A stretch of 64,000 nucleotides of DNA from Aeromonas lacus (GTDB lineage Bacteria; Pseudomonadota; Gammaproteobacteria; Enterobacterales; Aeromonadaceae): the NCBI RefSeq assembly GCF_000764665.1, contig NZ_JRGM01000009.1:1-64000 (forward strand), given 5' to 3'. How positions within the stretch are numbered: the stretch's first letter is position 1; each line of letters begins with the position of its first letter. The notes beneath the pieces are model-generated. The model saw only the letters and a list, made by a program, of their open reading frames with translations, was not told the origin of the DNA and ran no database searches. The position numbers were made by a program, and so were the translations under genes. This document shows, in pieces, positions 11,456 to 21,316 of this stretch.

Positions 11456-12352
11456 TCACTCCACCGGCTTGTGCTTGCGCCCGCCCTTGAGCTCGAGGAA
11501 CTCGATGATCTTGCCCGCCACATCCTTGCCGGAAGCCGCCTCGACCCCCTGCAGGCCGGGAGAGGAGTTGACCTCCAGCACCAGCGGGCCGCGGGCACTG
11601 CGCAGGATATCCACGCCCGCCACGTCCAGCCCCATGATCTTGGCGGCGCGCACCGCGGTAGCGCGCTCTTCCGGAGTGATCCGGATCGCCTCGGCGGTGC
11701 CGCCGCGATGCAGGTTGGAGCGAAACTCGCCGGGCTGGGCCTGACGGCGCATCGCCGCCACCACCTTGCCATTGACCACCAGACAGCGAATGTCGGCGCC
11801 GTTGGCCTCGCGGATATACTCCTGCACCAGAATGTTGTTGTTGGTCTGGATGAAAGCCTCGATCACGCTCTCGGCAGCCTTCTGGGTTTCGCACAGCACC
11901 ACGCCGATCCCCTGGGTTCCCTCCAGCAGCTTCACTACCAGCGGCGCACCGCCCACCATGGTGATGAGGTCGGGCACGTCGTGAGTGCTGTGGGCATAAC
12001 CGGTGATGGGCAGACCGATACCGTGGCGGGAGAGCAGCTGCATCGCCCGCAGCTTGTCGCGGGAGCGGCTGATGGCCACCGAGCTGTTGAGCGCCATGGT
12101 GTTCATCATCTCGAACTGGCGCAGCACGGCGGTGCCGTAGGCGGTGATGCTGGCCCCGATGCGGGGGATCACCGCGTCATAGCTCTCCAGCTCCCGTCCT
12201 TCGTAGTGAATGGAGGGGTTGTGGGAAGCGATGTTCATATAACAGCGCAGGGTGTCGAGCACCTCGACCTGATGACCGCGCGCCTGTGCCACCTCGACCA
12301 GACGGCGGGTGGAGTAGTTTTTCGGCTCACGGGATAAAATGGCGATCTTCAT
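11456..12352 (-). CDS. rimK: ribosomal protein S6--L-glutamate ligase RimK
   Basis: This is an ATP-grasp ligase that adds glutamate residues to the C-terminus of ribosomal protein S6. The 298-aa sequence matches E. coli RimK in length and in [37 protein letters not shown], the ATP-grasp segments [15 protein letters not shown] and [16 protein letters not shown], and the metal-binding [13 protein letters not shown]. It stands alone between convergent and tandem neighbours with its own terminator. Upstream 12353-12582 holds its promoter region and the metH terminator structure. Confidence 0.95.
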   Translation of the reverse strand: MKIAILSREPKNYSTRRLVEVAQARGHQVEVLDTLRCYMNIASHNPSIHYEGRELESYDAVIPRIGASITAYGTAVLRQFEMMNTMALNSSVAISRSRDKLRAMQLLSRHGIGLPITGYAHSTHDVPDLITMVGGAPLVVKLLEGTQGIGVVLCETQKAAESVIEAFIQTNNNILVQEYIREANGADIRCLVVNGKVVAAMRRQAQPGEFRSNLHRGGTAEAIRITPEERATAVRAAKIMGLDVAGVDILRSARGPLVLEVNSSPGLQGVEAASGKDVAGKIIEFLELKGGRKHKPVE

Positions 12353-12499
12353 GACAATTCCGCTAGAAGGCTATGCCTGGGCAGGATGGGGCGGGAGAGT
12401 ATAAGGTGCCACAGCGCCAAGACAACGCCAATTGTTTCTCCTGACAACAAGCCAAATAACGCAGAAGCCTGCCCAATCAGCACGGCGCGGTGAAACAAT

Positions 12500-12550
12500 A
12501 AACGGCGGCTCTGCGCGCCCTTCGGAGGCTGCTCGCAAAGTCCGCCGTTT
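12500..12550 (-). terminator. long hairpin downstream of metH
   Basis: AAACGGCGG (12500-12508) and CCGCCGTTT (12542-12550) form a 9-base outer stem. The interior (CGCGCA/TGCG, CCT/AGG) can pair further around a TTCG-like centre. It lies 32 bases past the metH stop. The T-run is short, so it is a probable but imperfect terminator. Confidence 0.55.
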
Positions 12551-12582
12551 TCGCTCAATTGCCGAGCAGATTGGTGCTCTCG

Positions 12583-15500
12583 TTACCCCAGATTGGGGGC
12601 GAGCCAGCGCTCGGCTTCGGCCAGCGTCATCCCCTTGCGGGCGGCGTAATCCTCTACCTGATCTGGATGGATCTGCGCCACCGCGAAGTATTTGCTGTCG
12701 GGGTGGGAGAAGTACCAGCCCGACACCGCCGCCCCCGGCCACATGGCGTAGGATTCGGTCAGCTGCATGCCGATGGCCTGCTCGACATCCAGCAGCTCCC
12801 AGAGGGTGCCCTTCTCGGTGTGCTCCGGGCAGGCCGGATAACCCGGCGCCGGACGGATGCCACGATAGTTCTCGCGAATAAGCTCCTCGTTGCTGAGGGC
12901 TTCGTCGGGGGCATAACCCCAGTGCACTTTGCGCACCTGCTCATGCAGATATTCGGCAAAGGCTTCCGCCAACCGGTCGCACACTGCCTGAATGAGGATG
13001 GCGTTGTAGTCGTCGTGATCCGCCTTGTAGGCCCTGGCGATAGCCTCCTCACCGATACCGCCGGTCACCGCGAAGGCGCCGATCCAGTCGGCTTTGCCGC
13101 TCTCTTTCGGCGCCACATAATCCGCCAGACAGTAGTTGGGGAAGCCCTGCTTCTCGCTCTGCTGACGCAGGTGGTGCAGCACTTTTTTCACTTCTCTGCG
13201 CGACTCGTCGCTGTAGACCTCGATGCTGTCCCCTACCGCATTGGCCGGGAACAGGCCGATGATGCCGGCGCAGCGCACGCTCTGATCCTTTTCCAGCTGA
13301 TCCAGCATGGCGTTGGCATCGGCAAACAGCTTGGTCGCCTCCTCGCCGATAATCTCGTCTTCGAGGATGCGCGGGAATTTGCCCGCCAGCTCCCAGCTGA
13401 GGAAGAACGGCGTCCAGTCAATGTAGGGGCGCAGCACTGAAATAGGCACGTTCTCGAACTTCTGCACACCCGGCTCGCGGGGCTTGGGTGGCTGGTAGCC
13501 AACCCAGTCCAGCTGATGACGGTTGGCACGCGCCTCCGCCAGCGTGATGGGGCGCGAGCGCGGCTGCTTGCGGGCGTGCTGCTCGCGGGCGATCTCGTAC
13601 TCCTTGTCGATACGGGCGACGAAGTCGGGTTTGAGATCCGGGCTGAGCAGGCTCTGCGCCACCCCCACCGCGCGGGAGGCGTTGGAGACATAGACCACCG
13701 GTTCGGAGTAGTTTTGCTCTATCTTCACCGCGGTGTGGGCCTTGGAGGTAGTGGCGCCGCCGATCAGCAGCGGCAGCTTGAAGCCCTGTCGCTCCATCTC
13801 CTTGGCCACATGCACCATCTCGTCCAGCGACGGGGTGATGAGACCGGAGAGACCGATCATGTCGGCTCCCACTTCCCGCGCGGTCTTGAGGATGGTCTCG
13901 CAGGGGACCATGACCCCGAGGTCGATGATCTCGAAGTTGTTGCACTGCAGCACTACCCCGACGATGTTCTTGCCGATGTCGTGCACATCCCCTTTCACGG
14001 TCGCCAGCACGATTTTGCCGTTGCTGGAGCCACCCGATTTTTCCGCCTCGATATAGGGCTGCAGGTAGGCCACCGCCCGCTTCATCACCCGGGCCGATTT
14101 CACCACCTGAGGCAGGAACATCTTGCCCGCGCCGAACAGATCACCGACCACGTTCATGCCATCCATCAGCGGCCCTTCGATGACGTGCAGCGGCTTCTCG
14201 GCCCCGGCGCGCGCCTCTTCGGTATCCTCTTCGATAAAGTCGGTGATCCCCTTGACCAGCGCATGCTCCAGCCGCTTGCCCACCGGCCAGCTGCGCCACG
14301 CCTGATCCCGCGGATCCTCGGCCTGGGCACCGGCACCGCGATACTTCTCGGCGATGGCCAGCAGCTCCTCGGTGGCGTTGTCATTGAGGTTGAGCACCAC
14401 CGCCTCGACCTTCTCTTTGAGCTCAGCCGGAATGTCTTCATAGATGGCAAGCTGACCGGCGTTGACGATCCCCATGTCCATGCCGTTCTTGATGGCGTGG
14501 TAGAGGAAGACGGCGTGAATGGCTTCCCGCACCGGCTCGTTGCCGCGGAATGAAAACGAGACGTTGGAAACGCCGCCGGAGATCATGGCGTGGGGCAGGT
14601 TCTGCTTGATGTCCTTCACAGCATCGATGAAGTCCACCGCGTAGTTGTTGTGCTCATCGATACCGGTCGCCACCGCGAAGATATTAGGGTCGAAGATGAT
14701 GTCTTCCGGCGGGAAACCCACCTGATCCACCAGAATGCGGTAGGCCCGCTGGCAGATCTCGAACTTGCGGGCGCGGGTATCCGCCTGCCCTTTCTCGTCG
14801 AACGCCATCACGATAACGGCGGCGCCGTAGCGGCGCAGCAATCTGGCCTGCTGGATAAACTTCTCCTCCCCCTCCTTCATGGAGATTGAGTTGACCACCG
14901 GCTTGCCCTGCACGCACTTGAGGCCCGCTTCCAGCACCTCCCACTTGGAGGAGTCGATCATCACCGGTACCCGGGCGATGTCCGGCTCGCCGGCGATGAG
15001 GTTCAGGAAGCGCACCATGGCCGCTTCGGCGTCCAGCATCCCCTCGTCCATGTTGATGTCGATGATCTGGGCGCCGTTATCCACCTGCTGCTTGGCAACG
15101 TCGAGCGCCTCGTCGTAGAGCCCCTCCTTGATCAGCCGCTTGAACTTGGCCGAACCGGTGACGTTGGTGCGCTCCCCCACGTTCACGAACATGGATTCGG
15201 GGGTGATGATCAGCGGCTCCAACCCCGACAGGCGACAGGCCACCGGCAGCTCTGGCAGAACGCGCGGCTTGATGCCGGCAACCGCACCAGCCATGGCACG
15301 GATATGGGCCGGGGTGGTACCGCAGCAACCGCCAACCATATTGAGGAAACCGCTCTGGGCCCACTCGCGGATATGCTCCGCCATCTCGGCGGCATCGAGA
15401 TCGTACTCGCCAAAGGCGTTGGGCAGACCGGCGTTGGGGTGAGCGCTGACATGGCTCTCGCTGATGCGCGACAACTCTTCGACATACTGGCGCAGCTCGT

Positions 15501-16278
15501 CCGGCCCCAGCGCACAGTTGAGACCAAACGAAACGGGTTTGACGTGGCGCAGCGAGTGATAGAAGGCTTCGGTCGTCTGACCGGAGAGGGTACGGCCGGA
15601 GGCGTCGGTGATGGTGCCGGAGATCATCACCGGCAGGCTGTAGCCCAGCACCTCGAATACCAGATCCACCGCGAAGGCGGCAGCCTTGGCGTTGAGGGTG
15701 TCGAAGATGGTTTCGATCAGAATGATGTCGGCGCCGCCCTCGATCAGGGCATGAGTCGATTCGGTATAAGCGGCCACCAGCTGGTCGTAAGTGACGTTGC
15801 GCTTGCCGGGATCGTTCACATCCGGCGAGATGGAGGCGGTGCGGTTGGTCGGCCCCAACACCCCTGCTACGAAGCGCGGCTTGTGGGGCTCTTTCGCCGT
15901 CCACTCGTCCGCTACGGCGCGGGCAAGACGGGCCGCCTCGCGGTTGATCTCGGCCGAGAGATCTTCCATCTCGTAGTCAGCCATGGCGATGCGAGTGGCG
16001 TTGAAGGTGTTGGTTTCGAGGATGTCGGCGCCGGCGGCGCAGTACTGCTCGTGGATCTCGCGAATGACGGCGGGGCGGGTCAGCACCAGCAGATCGTTGT
16101 TGCCCTTGATGTCGGTATGCCAGTCGGCAAACCGTTCACCGCGGTAGTCCGCCTCCCCGAGTTTGTAGCCCTGGATCATGGTGCCCATGGCCCCGTCGAT
16201 GATCAGGATCCGCTCCTTGAGACAGGCTTCCAGGTTGTTTGTCACATCCGACTTTCTGTTCGACTTTTCATTCGCCAC
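12583..16278 (-). CDS. metH: cobalamin-dependent methionine synthase MetH
   Basis: MetH transfers the methyl group of 5-methyltetrahydrofolate to homocysteine by way of cobalamin. At 1231 aa it has the family length (E. coli 1227). Domains in order: the homocysteine-binding barrel (to about 330) with zinc ligands in GLNCALG and GGCCGTT; the pterin-binding barrel (about 350-620); the cobalamin cap and B12-binding domain with [10 protein letters not shown], whose His is the lower axial cobalt ligand; and the SAM-dependent reactivation domain (about 900-1231). The start is GTG at 16278 preceded by AGAGGA at a good distance. The gene is monocistronic, divergent from the antiporter. A MetJ-like box lies upstream. 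Confidence 0.97.
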   Translation of the reverse strand: MANEKSNRKSDVTNNLEACLKERILIIDGAMGTMIQGYKLGEADYRGERFADWHTDIKGNNDLLVLTRPAVIREIHEQYCAAGADILETNTFNATRIAMADYEMEDLSAEINREAARLARAVADEWTAKEPHKPRFVAGVLGPTNRTASISPDVNDPGKRNVTYDQLVAAYTESTHALIEGGADIILIETIFDTLNAKAAAFAVDLVFEVLGYSLPVMISGTITDASGRTLSGQTTEAFYHSLRHVKPVSFGLNCALGPDELRQYVEELSRISESHVSAHPNAGLPNAFGEYDLDAAEMAEHIREWAQSGFLNMVGGCCGTTPAHIRAMAGAVAGIKPRVLPELPVACRLSGLEPLIITPESMFVNVGERTNVTGSAKFKRLIKEGLYDEALDVAKQQVDNGAQIIDINMDEGMLDAEAAMVRFLNLIAGEPDIARVPVMIDSSKWEVLEAGLKCVQGKPVVNSISMKEGEEKFIQQARLLRRYGAAVIVMAFDEKGQADTRARKFEICQRAYRILVDQVGFPPEDIIFDPNIFAVATGIDEHNNYAVDFIDAVKDIKQNLPHAMISGGVSNVSFSFRGNEPVREAIHAVFLYHAIKNGMDMGIVNAGQLAIYEDIPAELKEKVEAVVLNLNDNATEELLAIAEKYRGAGAQAEDPRDQAWRSWPVGKRLEHALVKGITDFIEEDTEEARAGAEKPLHVIEGPLMDGMNVVGDLFGAGKMFLPQVVKSARVMKRAVAYLQPYIEAEKSGGSSNGKIVLATVKGDVHDIGKNIVGVVLQCNNFEIIDLGVMVPCETILKTAREVGADMIGLSGLITPSLDEMVHVAKEMERQGFKLPLLIGGATTSKAHTAVKIEQNYSEPVVYVSNASRAVGVAQSLLSPDLKPDFVARIDKEYEIAREQHARKQPRSRPITLAEARANRHQLDWVGYQPPKPREPGVQKFENVPISVLRPYIDWTPFFLSWELAGKFPRILEDEIIGEEATKLFADANAMLDQLEKDQSVRCAGIIGLFPANAVGDSIEVYSDESRREVKKVLHHLRQQSEKQGFPNYCLADYVAPKESGKADWIGAFAVTGGIGEEAIARAYKADHDDYNAILIQAVCDRLAEAFAEYLHEQVRKVHWGYAPDEALSNEELIRENYRGIRPAPGYPACPEHTEKGTLWELLDVEQAIGMQLTESYAMWPGAAVSGWYFSHPDSKYFAVAQIHPDQVEDYAARKGMTLAEAERWLAPNLG

Positions 16279-16341
16279 CGCGTGTTCCTCTTACATCCGT
16301 GCAACTGCGTAAACAGCATCCTAACAGCAAACCAGCGAATT

Positions 16342-16357
16342 GGAAATCTAGCCGTCT
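16342..16357 (-). promoter_or_regulatory. candidate MetJ box upstream of metH
   Basis: On the minus strand two adjacent octamers read AGACGGCT and AGATTTCC. The first differs from the MetJ consensus AGACGTCT at one position, the second at three. Two adjacent boxes are the minimum functional arrangement, and the location 64 bases before the metH start is suitable. The weak second box keeps confidence low. Confidence 0.35.
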
Positions 16358-16482
16358 ATCAGTCCAAAATCGCAGCCATATACTCATTTATAGGTAATGA
16401 GTAACATAGGCCCCGAGAGTACCCTATGCCCGTCCCGCATGGGGATACGTGCTTGCTATCTATCTACGAGTAAAAAATAACT

Positions 16483-17760
16483 ATGAGCGTCTACTACACA
16501 CTCTGTTTTCTGGCAGCGTTGGCGATCTTTATTGCCTTTGCCAACCAGTATGTTGTGAAGATCCAGACCACCATCGCCATCACCGCCGGTTCCATGCTGA
16601 TCTCTGCGCTGCTGGTGCTGTTCGGTAAACTGGGATGGTTCAATCTGGAGCCTCTTGCCATCAAAACCATGGAGAGCATCGACTTCCAGAATTTCCTGCT
16701 GAAGGGGATCCTGGGCTTCCTGCTGTTTGCCGGTGGTCTTGGCATCAACCTCAAGGCGCTGCGTAGCCAGAAGTGGGAAATCACCATTCTGGCCATTATT
16801 GCCACCCTGCTCTCCACCTTCATCATCGGCTACGGCTTCTGGTTCATCGCCAAGCTGCTGGGCTGGGAGCTGCCGCTGGTCTACTGCATGCTGTTCGGGG
16901 CGCTCATCTCCCCCACCGACCCCATCGCCGTACTCGCCATCGTCAAGAAGATGAAGGCACCGCCCCAGATCGCCATCCAGATCGAAGGGGAATCCCTGTT
17001 CAACGACGGTGTCGGCCTCGTTATTTTCGCTACCGTGTTTGCCGTCGCCTTCGGCGGTGTCGAGCCTACCTTCGGCAGCGTGGCCGGCCTATTCCTGCAC
17101 GAAGCCCTCGGCGGCATCCTGTTCGGCGTCGTGCTGGGCGTCATCGCCCACGTGATGATCAGCGCCACCGACGACGGCTCGCTGGAGCTGCTGCTCACCC
17201 TCTGCATCCCGACCGCCGGCTTCGCCTTCGCCAACATGATCGGCGTCTCCGGCGCCCTGGCCATGGTGGTGACCGGCATCATGATCGGCAACTGGACCCG
17301 TCACTCCGGCTTCTCCGAGCAGAGCAGCCATCACCTGGATCACTTCTGGGAGTTGATGGATCAGTTCCTCAACGCCCTGCTGTTCCTGCTGATCGGTCTG
17401 GCGCTGGTGCTGCTGGATCTGGTCTGGCATGACTGGGTGCTGTTGGTCATCGCCGTGCCACTCTGCCTGGCAGCCCGCTTCATCAGCGTCTCGCTGCCCT
17501 ATATGGCCTTCCGCAAATTCCGCACCTACAACACCTTCTCGGTGCGGATCCTCACCTGGGGCGGCCTGCGCGGCGGTCTGGCCATGGCGATGGCACTGGC
17601 GCTCCCCTCCGGCGTCATGATGATCCCGAGCCACGGTGTCGACCTGCGTCAGGTGATCCTGGTGATGACCTACGCGGTGGTGATGTTCTCCATCGTGGTG
17701 CAGGGCATGACCATCACTCCGATGATCGCCGCAGCCAAGCGCGCCAACGGCGACTACTGA
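16483..17760 (+). CDS. CPA1-family Na+/H+ (cation/proton) antiporter
   Basis: The 425-aa protein has about 12 membrane segments across its full length and the CPA1 hallmarks: GALISPTDPIAVLAI in the middle of the fifth or sixth segment (the conserved Asp carries the cation), EGESLFNDGVGLVIF, and the late RILTWGGLRGGLAMAMAL motif with a conserved Arg. It should exchange cytoplasmic Na+ or another monovalent cation for protons at the inner membrane. Which cation cannot be read from the sequence. The ribosome binding site is weak (ACGAG). It is divergent from metH and has its own terminator. Confidence 0.9.
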   Translation: MSVYYTLCFLAALAIFIAFANQYVVKIQTTIAITAGSMLISALLVLFGKLGWFNLEPLAIKTMESIDFQNFLLKGILGFLLFAGGLGINLKALRSQKWEITILAIIATLLSTFIIGYGFWFIAKLLGWELPLVYCMLFGALISPTDPIAVLAIVKKMKAPPQIAIQIEGESLFNDGVGLVIFATVFAVAFGGVEPTFGSVAGLFLHEALGGILFGVVLGVIAHVMISATDDGSLELLLTLCIPTAGFAFANMIGVSGALAMVVTGIMIGNWTRHSGFSEQSSHHLDHFWELMDQFLNALLFLLIGLALVLLDLVWHDWVLLVIAVPLCLAARFISVSLPYMAFRKFRTYNTFSVRILTWGGLRGGLAMAMALALPSGVMMIPSHGVDLRQVILVMTYAVVMFSIVVQGMTITPMIAAAKRANGDY

Positions 17761-17782
17761 TCATCCGTTGGCTGACAGATGC

Positions 17783-17809
17783 AAAAGGGCTCCTGCGGGA
17801 GCCCTTTTT
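17783..17809 (+). terminator. intrinsic terminator of the antiporter gene
   Basis: Stem AAAAGGGCTCC (17783-17793) pairs with GGAGCCCTTTT (17798-17808) around TGCG, with a T-run at the 3' side. Confidence 0.9.
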
Positions 17810-18232
17810 GTTGCTGGCAAACCTGCACCGGACAAAGCCCAGCCAAACAGCCGAAAATAATTGTTTGCTTTTTATTCATTTCGAGGAGAGAATGCGCGCC
17901 GGCTAGTTAATCAGCCCTGTTTATGTTTGCCCTGCAATGCTTCACCTCACGATGAATCCTGTCAGTACCCGCATAACCTTCCTCTGATTTACTCGCCCTG
18001 AGAACCGTTCAGGCTGTCCGCCTGCGTTGCCCGGCTCTCACGGTGCAGACCCGCTCTGCCCACTCAATTTGAACTATGCAACCGCATATTCCTTGCACCT
18101 TGCAAGAGCAGAGGCCCGCGAACGGGCTGGGTATACCTGCGCGCACGCCAACAACACCGTTGCACGCACTCATTGACCTGACATTTGCCAACACAAGGAG
18201 CAATTACTTAATTTATATAGAGAAATACCATT
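17810..18232. other. 423-base stretch without a supported gene
   Basis: It lies between the antiporter terminator and a small ORF. It contains an A+T-rich patch (17850-17885), a GCCCG-CGAA-CGGGC hairpin around 18113-18126, and an isolated AAGGAG (18195-18200) that is too far from the next ATG to be its ribosome binding site. Only very short frames occur. Promoter or leader RNA functions are possible but not demonstrated. Confidence 0.5.
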
Positions 18233-18406
18233 ATGAAAACCGTACAAACTCGTAAACCCCTGCGTCGCAGCAAACCCATCAACCTGCCCGTGCAAGAGCA
18301 CGACTACGATGCGTTTCTGATCCAGTTCAGCACCCGCTTCAGCGGCGGCTTCGCCATCTCCTGTGATGGTATCGCCGGCGAGTTCTCCATCGAAGAGCTC
18401 AACTGA
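18233..18406 (+). CDS. small protein of unknown function, 57 aa
   Basis: The frame starts MKTVQTRKPLRRSKPINLPV, a basic and Pro-containing N-terminus, and continues into an acidic to hydrophobic part (QEHDYDAFLIQFSTRFSGGF, then AISCDGIAGEFSIEELN). Codon choice is GC-rich in third positions like real genes nearby. The only ribosome-binding candidate is a weak AGAGA 9 bases upstream. No signal peptide or membrane segment is seen. It stands alone upstream of melR, separated by about 300 bases of non-coding sequence (18407-18705) in which I find no other gene. I do not recognise a family. Confidence 0.5.
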   Translation: MKTVQTRKPLRRSKPINLPVQEHDYDAFLIQFSTRFSGGFAISCDGIAGEFSIEELN

Positions 18407-18705
18407 TCCCCTGCCCGACCGGGCAGCACCGATGCACAAGGGCCGCAACTCACGGCGGCCACTTTGCCTCTTCCCTCCATTTTTTGCCTTTCGGCCAACA
18501 CCTCCCACCCCGAATACCCAATCTACTCCTACTTCACCAGCCTCATGCGCATACCCACCTGTGCAACGTCTGTGATCCTGTCGGCAATTTTCCAATCTGG
18601 TCGTCATGCTTTCGCGGATAACTCAACGGCAAGCACAGGCAAAAAAAGCCATTGATGATACAAGCAGGGTTCATTCACCCCGGTTGATAGCGATGGTTGA
18701 TTGCG

Positions 18706-19626
18706 ATGACAACAAAGCTTGAGCGCCCCTACTTCTCCAGCGTGCATGAGCTCGATAAGGGACTGAGCAGCCCCCTCTCGCTCTATTCTGCTTACGAGGC
18801 TATCGATGTGGAGTTGCGGCCCCCCCACGAGATGGCGGGCTACCACTGGCACGGGCAGGTTGAAGTCAACATTCCATTTAACGGGGATGTGGAGTACACC
18901 ATGAATGGTCAATCCTTTACCCTGGCGGCAGGCCATGCCGGACTGTTCTGGGCGGCCATCCCCCACCAGCTGACCCGCATCGGCAACTGCTCGCAGATGG
19001 GGCTGATCAATATTCCGATCCACCTTTTCCTCTCCTGGCCCATCAATAGGGAGCTGCTGACTCAGGTCACCCACGGCGGTGTGCTGCAATCGCGCTCGCC
19101 CATGCTGGTAAGCGAGTTTGAGCTGGCCCGCTGGGTCACGGAAAGCCGGATGGATGACCCTGGCCGCCAGCAGCTGGCAGCCGATGAGATCTGCCTGATG
19201 CTGCGGCGCATCGGGCTGGATGGCTGGAGCCGCCTGCTCGCCAACCACAGCAATCAGGGCGCAGCATCTGGCGGATCGAAACACTCCCAGTTCCATGTGC
19301 AGCAGATGCTCGAGTACATTGCGGCCCACCATGATGCGCCGCTGACCACCAGGGAGTTGGCCGACCACGTGGGGTTGCACCCCAACTACGCCATGGGGCT
19401 GTTTCAGAAGGTGATGCAGATGAGCATCAAACAGTACGTCACCGCGATGCGGATCAACCATGCCAGAGCCCTGCTCAGCGATACCGATCGCACCATCCTC
19501 GATATCGCCCTGACTGCAGGTTTCAACTCCAGCAGCCGCTTCTATGAGACCTTCCAGCGTTATCTGGGGCTGACACCGAGTCGCTACCGCCAGCTGAGCC
19601 GGGAGCGGGCACACTCTTCGCAATAA
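18706..19626 (+). CDS. melR: melibiose operon regulator MelR (AraC family)
   Basis: The 306-aa protein is similar to E. coli MelR along its whole length: SPLSLYS.Y, HWHGQVEVN.PF.GDVEY, LFWA..PHQLT, HLFLSWP, then a C-terminal pair of helix-turn-helix motifs (about 205-300) with LTTRELADHVGLHPNYAMG and ILDIALTAGFNSSSRFYETF. It binds melibiose and activates melAB. I use the ATG at 18706; the longer frame begins with TTG at 18697 and adds only three residues. Unlike E. coli, where melR is divergent from melAB, here it converges on the end of the mel operon. Confidence 0.92.
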   Translation: MTTKLERPYFSSVHELDKGLSSPLSLYSAYEAIDVELRPPHEMAGYHWHGQVEVNIPFNGDVEYTMNGQSFTLAAGHAGLFWAAIPHQLTRIGNCSQMGLINIPIHLFLSWPINRELLTQVTHGGVLQSRSPMLVSEFELARWVTESRMDDPGRQQLAADEICLMLRRIGLDGWSRLLANHSNQGAASGGSKHSQFHVQQMLEYIAAHHDAPLTTRELADHVGLHPNYAMGLFQKVMQMSIKQYVTAMRINHARALLSDTDRTILDIALTAGFNSSSRFYETFQRYLGLTPSRYRQLSRERAHSSQ

Positions 19627-19635
19627 ATTCCCAAT

Positions 19636-19657
19636 AAAAAAGGGGCTTACGCCCCTT
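19636..19657 (-). terminator. intrinsic terminator of the mel operon
   Basis: AAGGGGC (19640-19646) and GCCCCTT (19651-19657) flank a TTAC loop. On the minus strand the stem is followed by a run of T (19636-19641), matching the end of the 19675-21261 gene. Confidence 0.85.
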
Positions 19658-19674
19658 GCTCAGTCTCTTCTCTC

Positions 19675-21261
19675 TCAACGGGACGGTGTTGACACCGTCA
19701 CCCGACCACCCGGCGGCACTGTCACCTCGACCGCACTCACGATGACACCGTTGAGGTGCAGCGAACGGGCCTTGCGCAGCTTGCCATCCACCAGCAGGAA
19801 TCTGTGATTGCCCGGGAAACGGGCCTCCCAGAACAGGGCGCGCGGCCCCTTGTTGCCCAGCTCGCTGGCAGTGACGCCATCATGGCGCAGTGACAACCGG
19901 TGGGGACCGACCGGCAGTTGCTCGATGGCCACCCAGTCGATGGTTACGGGCAATCGGGGCAGGGTCGCCACCCGATGCGCCGCAGCATCCGGCTCAACCC
20001 CCATCATCCCCTCCACGGTCTGCGACACCAGCGTAAAGGAGATCTCCGGATAGTCGCCATTGGTGCCCTGACTCGGCCGCTCGTGGGGCAGATCTCGCTT
20101 GGCCAGGATGTAACGCATCCAGCGCCACGCCTCCTCGTTGCGCTGATAAGGGAAATAGGTCTCCGGCAGATAGGTGTAGACCTCGATGTTGGCGGGTGCC
20201 TGCGGTGTCGTGCCGATCCCCTCACCCACCATCTCGCTGATAAAGTCGAGATAGCGGTCATTGCGCGCACCGGGTTCGGAGAGACGCTTCATCGGAATGA
20301 ACCAGCTGTTCTCCTTGCCAAAATCGTTGCGCTTGCCAAGGTTGCTGTCGAGGATGCGGGCATAGTGGCCATCCTCATCCCCGGCAACCCGGCTCCACTC
20401 CTCGTTGAAGTAGCGCTTGAGCTGCGCAGCCTTGCGCTGCCAGACCTGCGCCGCCCGCTTTTCACCGCGCACCTGCAGCATGGCGGCATAAGCCAGTGTC
20501 GCCTGATACTGGGAACCGATGGCATCGGCGGCCTCTATCGGGTGCTCACCCCGTTCGTTGTAGGTGCAGGAGCCCTGAAAAATCCCTCCCTTGCCCTCGG
20601 CAATCCCGTTGGGGTGCTGCTCGTCATGCAGGGCGATGAAGTCGGTCATCACCTTGCTGTAAAAGGTCCACAGCTCGGGATCCTCGAGATAGCGGCGATC
20701 CCCGCTCCAGGGGTAGGCGTGGTAAGCCTTCTCCACCAGTTCAAACTGGGCGGGCACCTCGCGCACGAACCAGCCGTCGTCCTTGTAGTCGATGGTATGG
20801 GGAGAGCCATCAAAGTTGAAGGCCCAGAGGGTGTACCACTTGCGTGCCTCGGTGGCGTTGCGGGCAAACACCTTGAACATCGAAAAGTTCTCGGCGCGCC
20901 AGCCTGCAATCTCGGCACCGGCAACCTGATGGGCAAAGTCGCGACCGTAAAACGCCGTACGGTCGTAGTAACCGGCCCAGTAGGAGGGGAGATAATCGTG
21001 CAGACCCGTGCCATCCCCGTTCGGGTGGTTCTCGTCCTTGTTGGTCACACCGCGCTGGCCGGTCATGATGAACTGGGCCGTCTTGGCGGCTGCCCAGTTA
21101 AATCCTTCGGTCAGCTCACTACTGGAAGAACTGAGCTGCACCTGTGGCTGCGAAGCAATCTCTACCTTTGCGGCAACAGCCATTTGCGAACAGAGACTGG
21201 AGATGCCTGCCGCCATCAGGGCGCATGAAAGCTTGGCGCGACGACTCATTGGATATCCCAT
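19675..21261 (-). CDS. exported six-hairpin-glycosidase-like protein in the mel operon, 528 aa
   Basis: The ATG at 21261 follows a good ribosome binding site (AAGGAGTGGAAC) and starts MGYPMSRRAKLSCALMAAG, a signal peptide likely cut near AVAA. The mature protein is rich in aromatic residues, with an alternating helical pattern (SYWAGYYDRTAFYGRDFAHQ; ADAIGSQYQATLAYAAM; KENSWFIPMKRL) like (alpha/alpha)6 toroid glycosidases, and a short beta-rich C-terminal domain. Conserved acidic candidates (DRTAFYGRDF, EAADAIGSQ) could be catalytic. No precise GH family can be named. It is the third gene after melA and melB, with 55 bases between melB and it, so a role in trimming or capturing extracellular alpha-galactosides or other glycans is likely. 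E. coli melAB lacks such a gene. Confidence 0.7.
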   Translation of the reverse strand: MGYPMSRRAKLSCALMAAGISSLCSQMAVAAKVEIASQPQVQLSSSSSELTEGFNWAAAKTAQFIMTGQRGVTNKDENHPNGDGTGLHDYLPSYWAGYYDRTAFYGRDFAHQVAGAEIAGWRAENFSMFKVFARNATEARKWYTLWAFNFDGSPHTIDYKDDGWFVREVPAQFELVEKAYHAYPWSGDRRYLEDPELWTFYSKVMTDFIALHDEQHPNGIAEGKGGIFQGSCTYNERGEHPIEAADAIGSQYQATLAYAAMLQVRGEKRAAQVWQRKAAQLKRYFNEEWSRVAGDEDGHYARILDSNLGKRNDFGKENSWFIPMKRLSEPGARNDRYLDFISEMVGEGIGTTPQAPANIEVYTYLPETYFPYQRNEEAWRWMRYILAKRDLPHERPSQGTNGDYPEISFTLVSQTVEGMMGVEPDAAAHRVATLPRLPVTIDWVAIEQLPVGPHRLSLRHDGVTASELGNKGPRALFWEARFPGNHRFLLVDGKLRKARSLHLNGVIVSAVEVTVPPGGRVTVSTPSR

Positions 21262-21316
21262 GTTCCACTCCTTATAGATGGCGCCGACATAACGTCGGCG
21301 CAGTGAATCGACGTGC

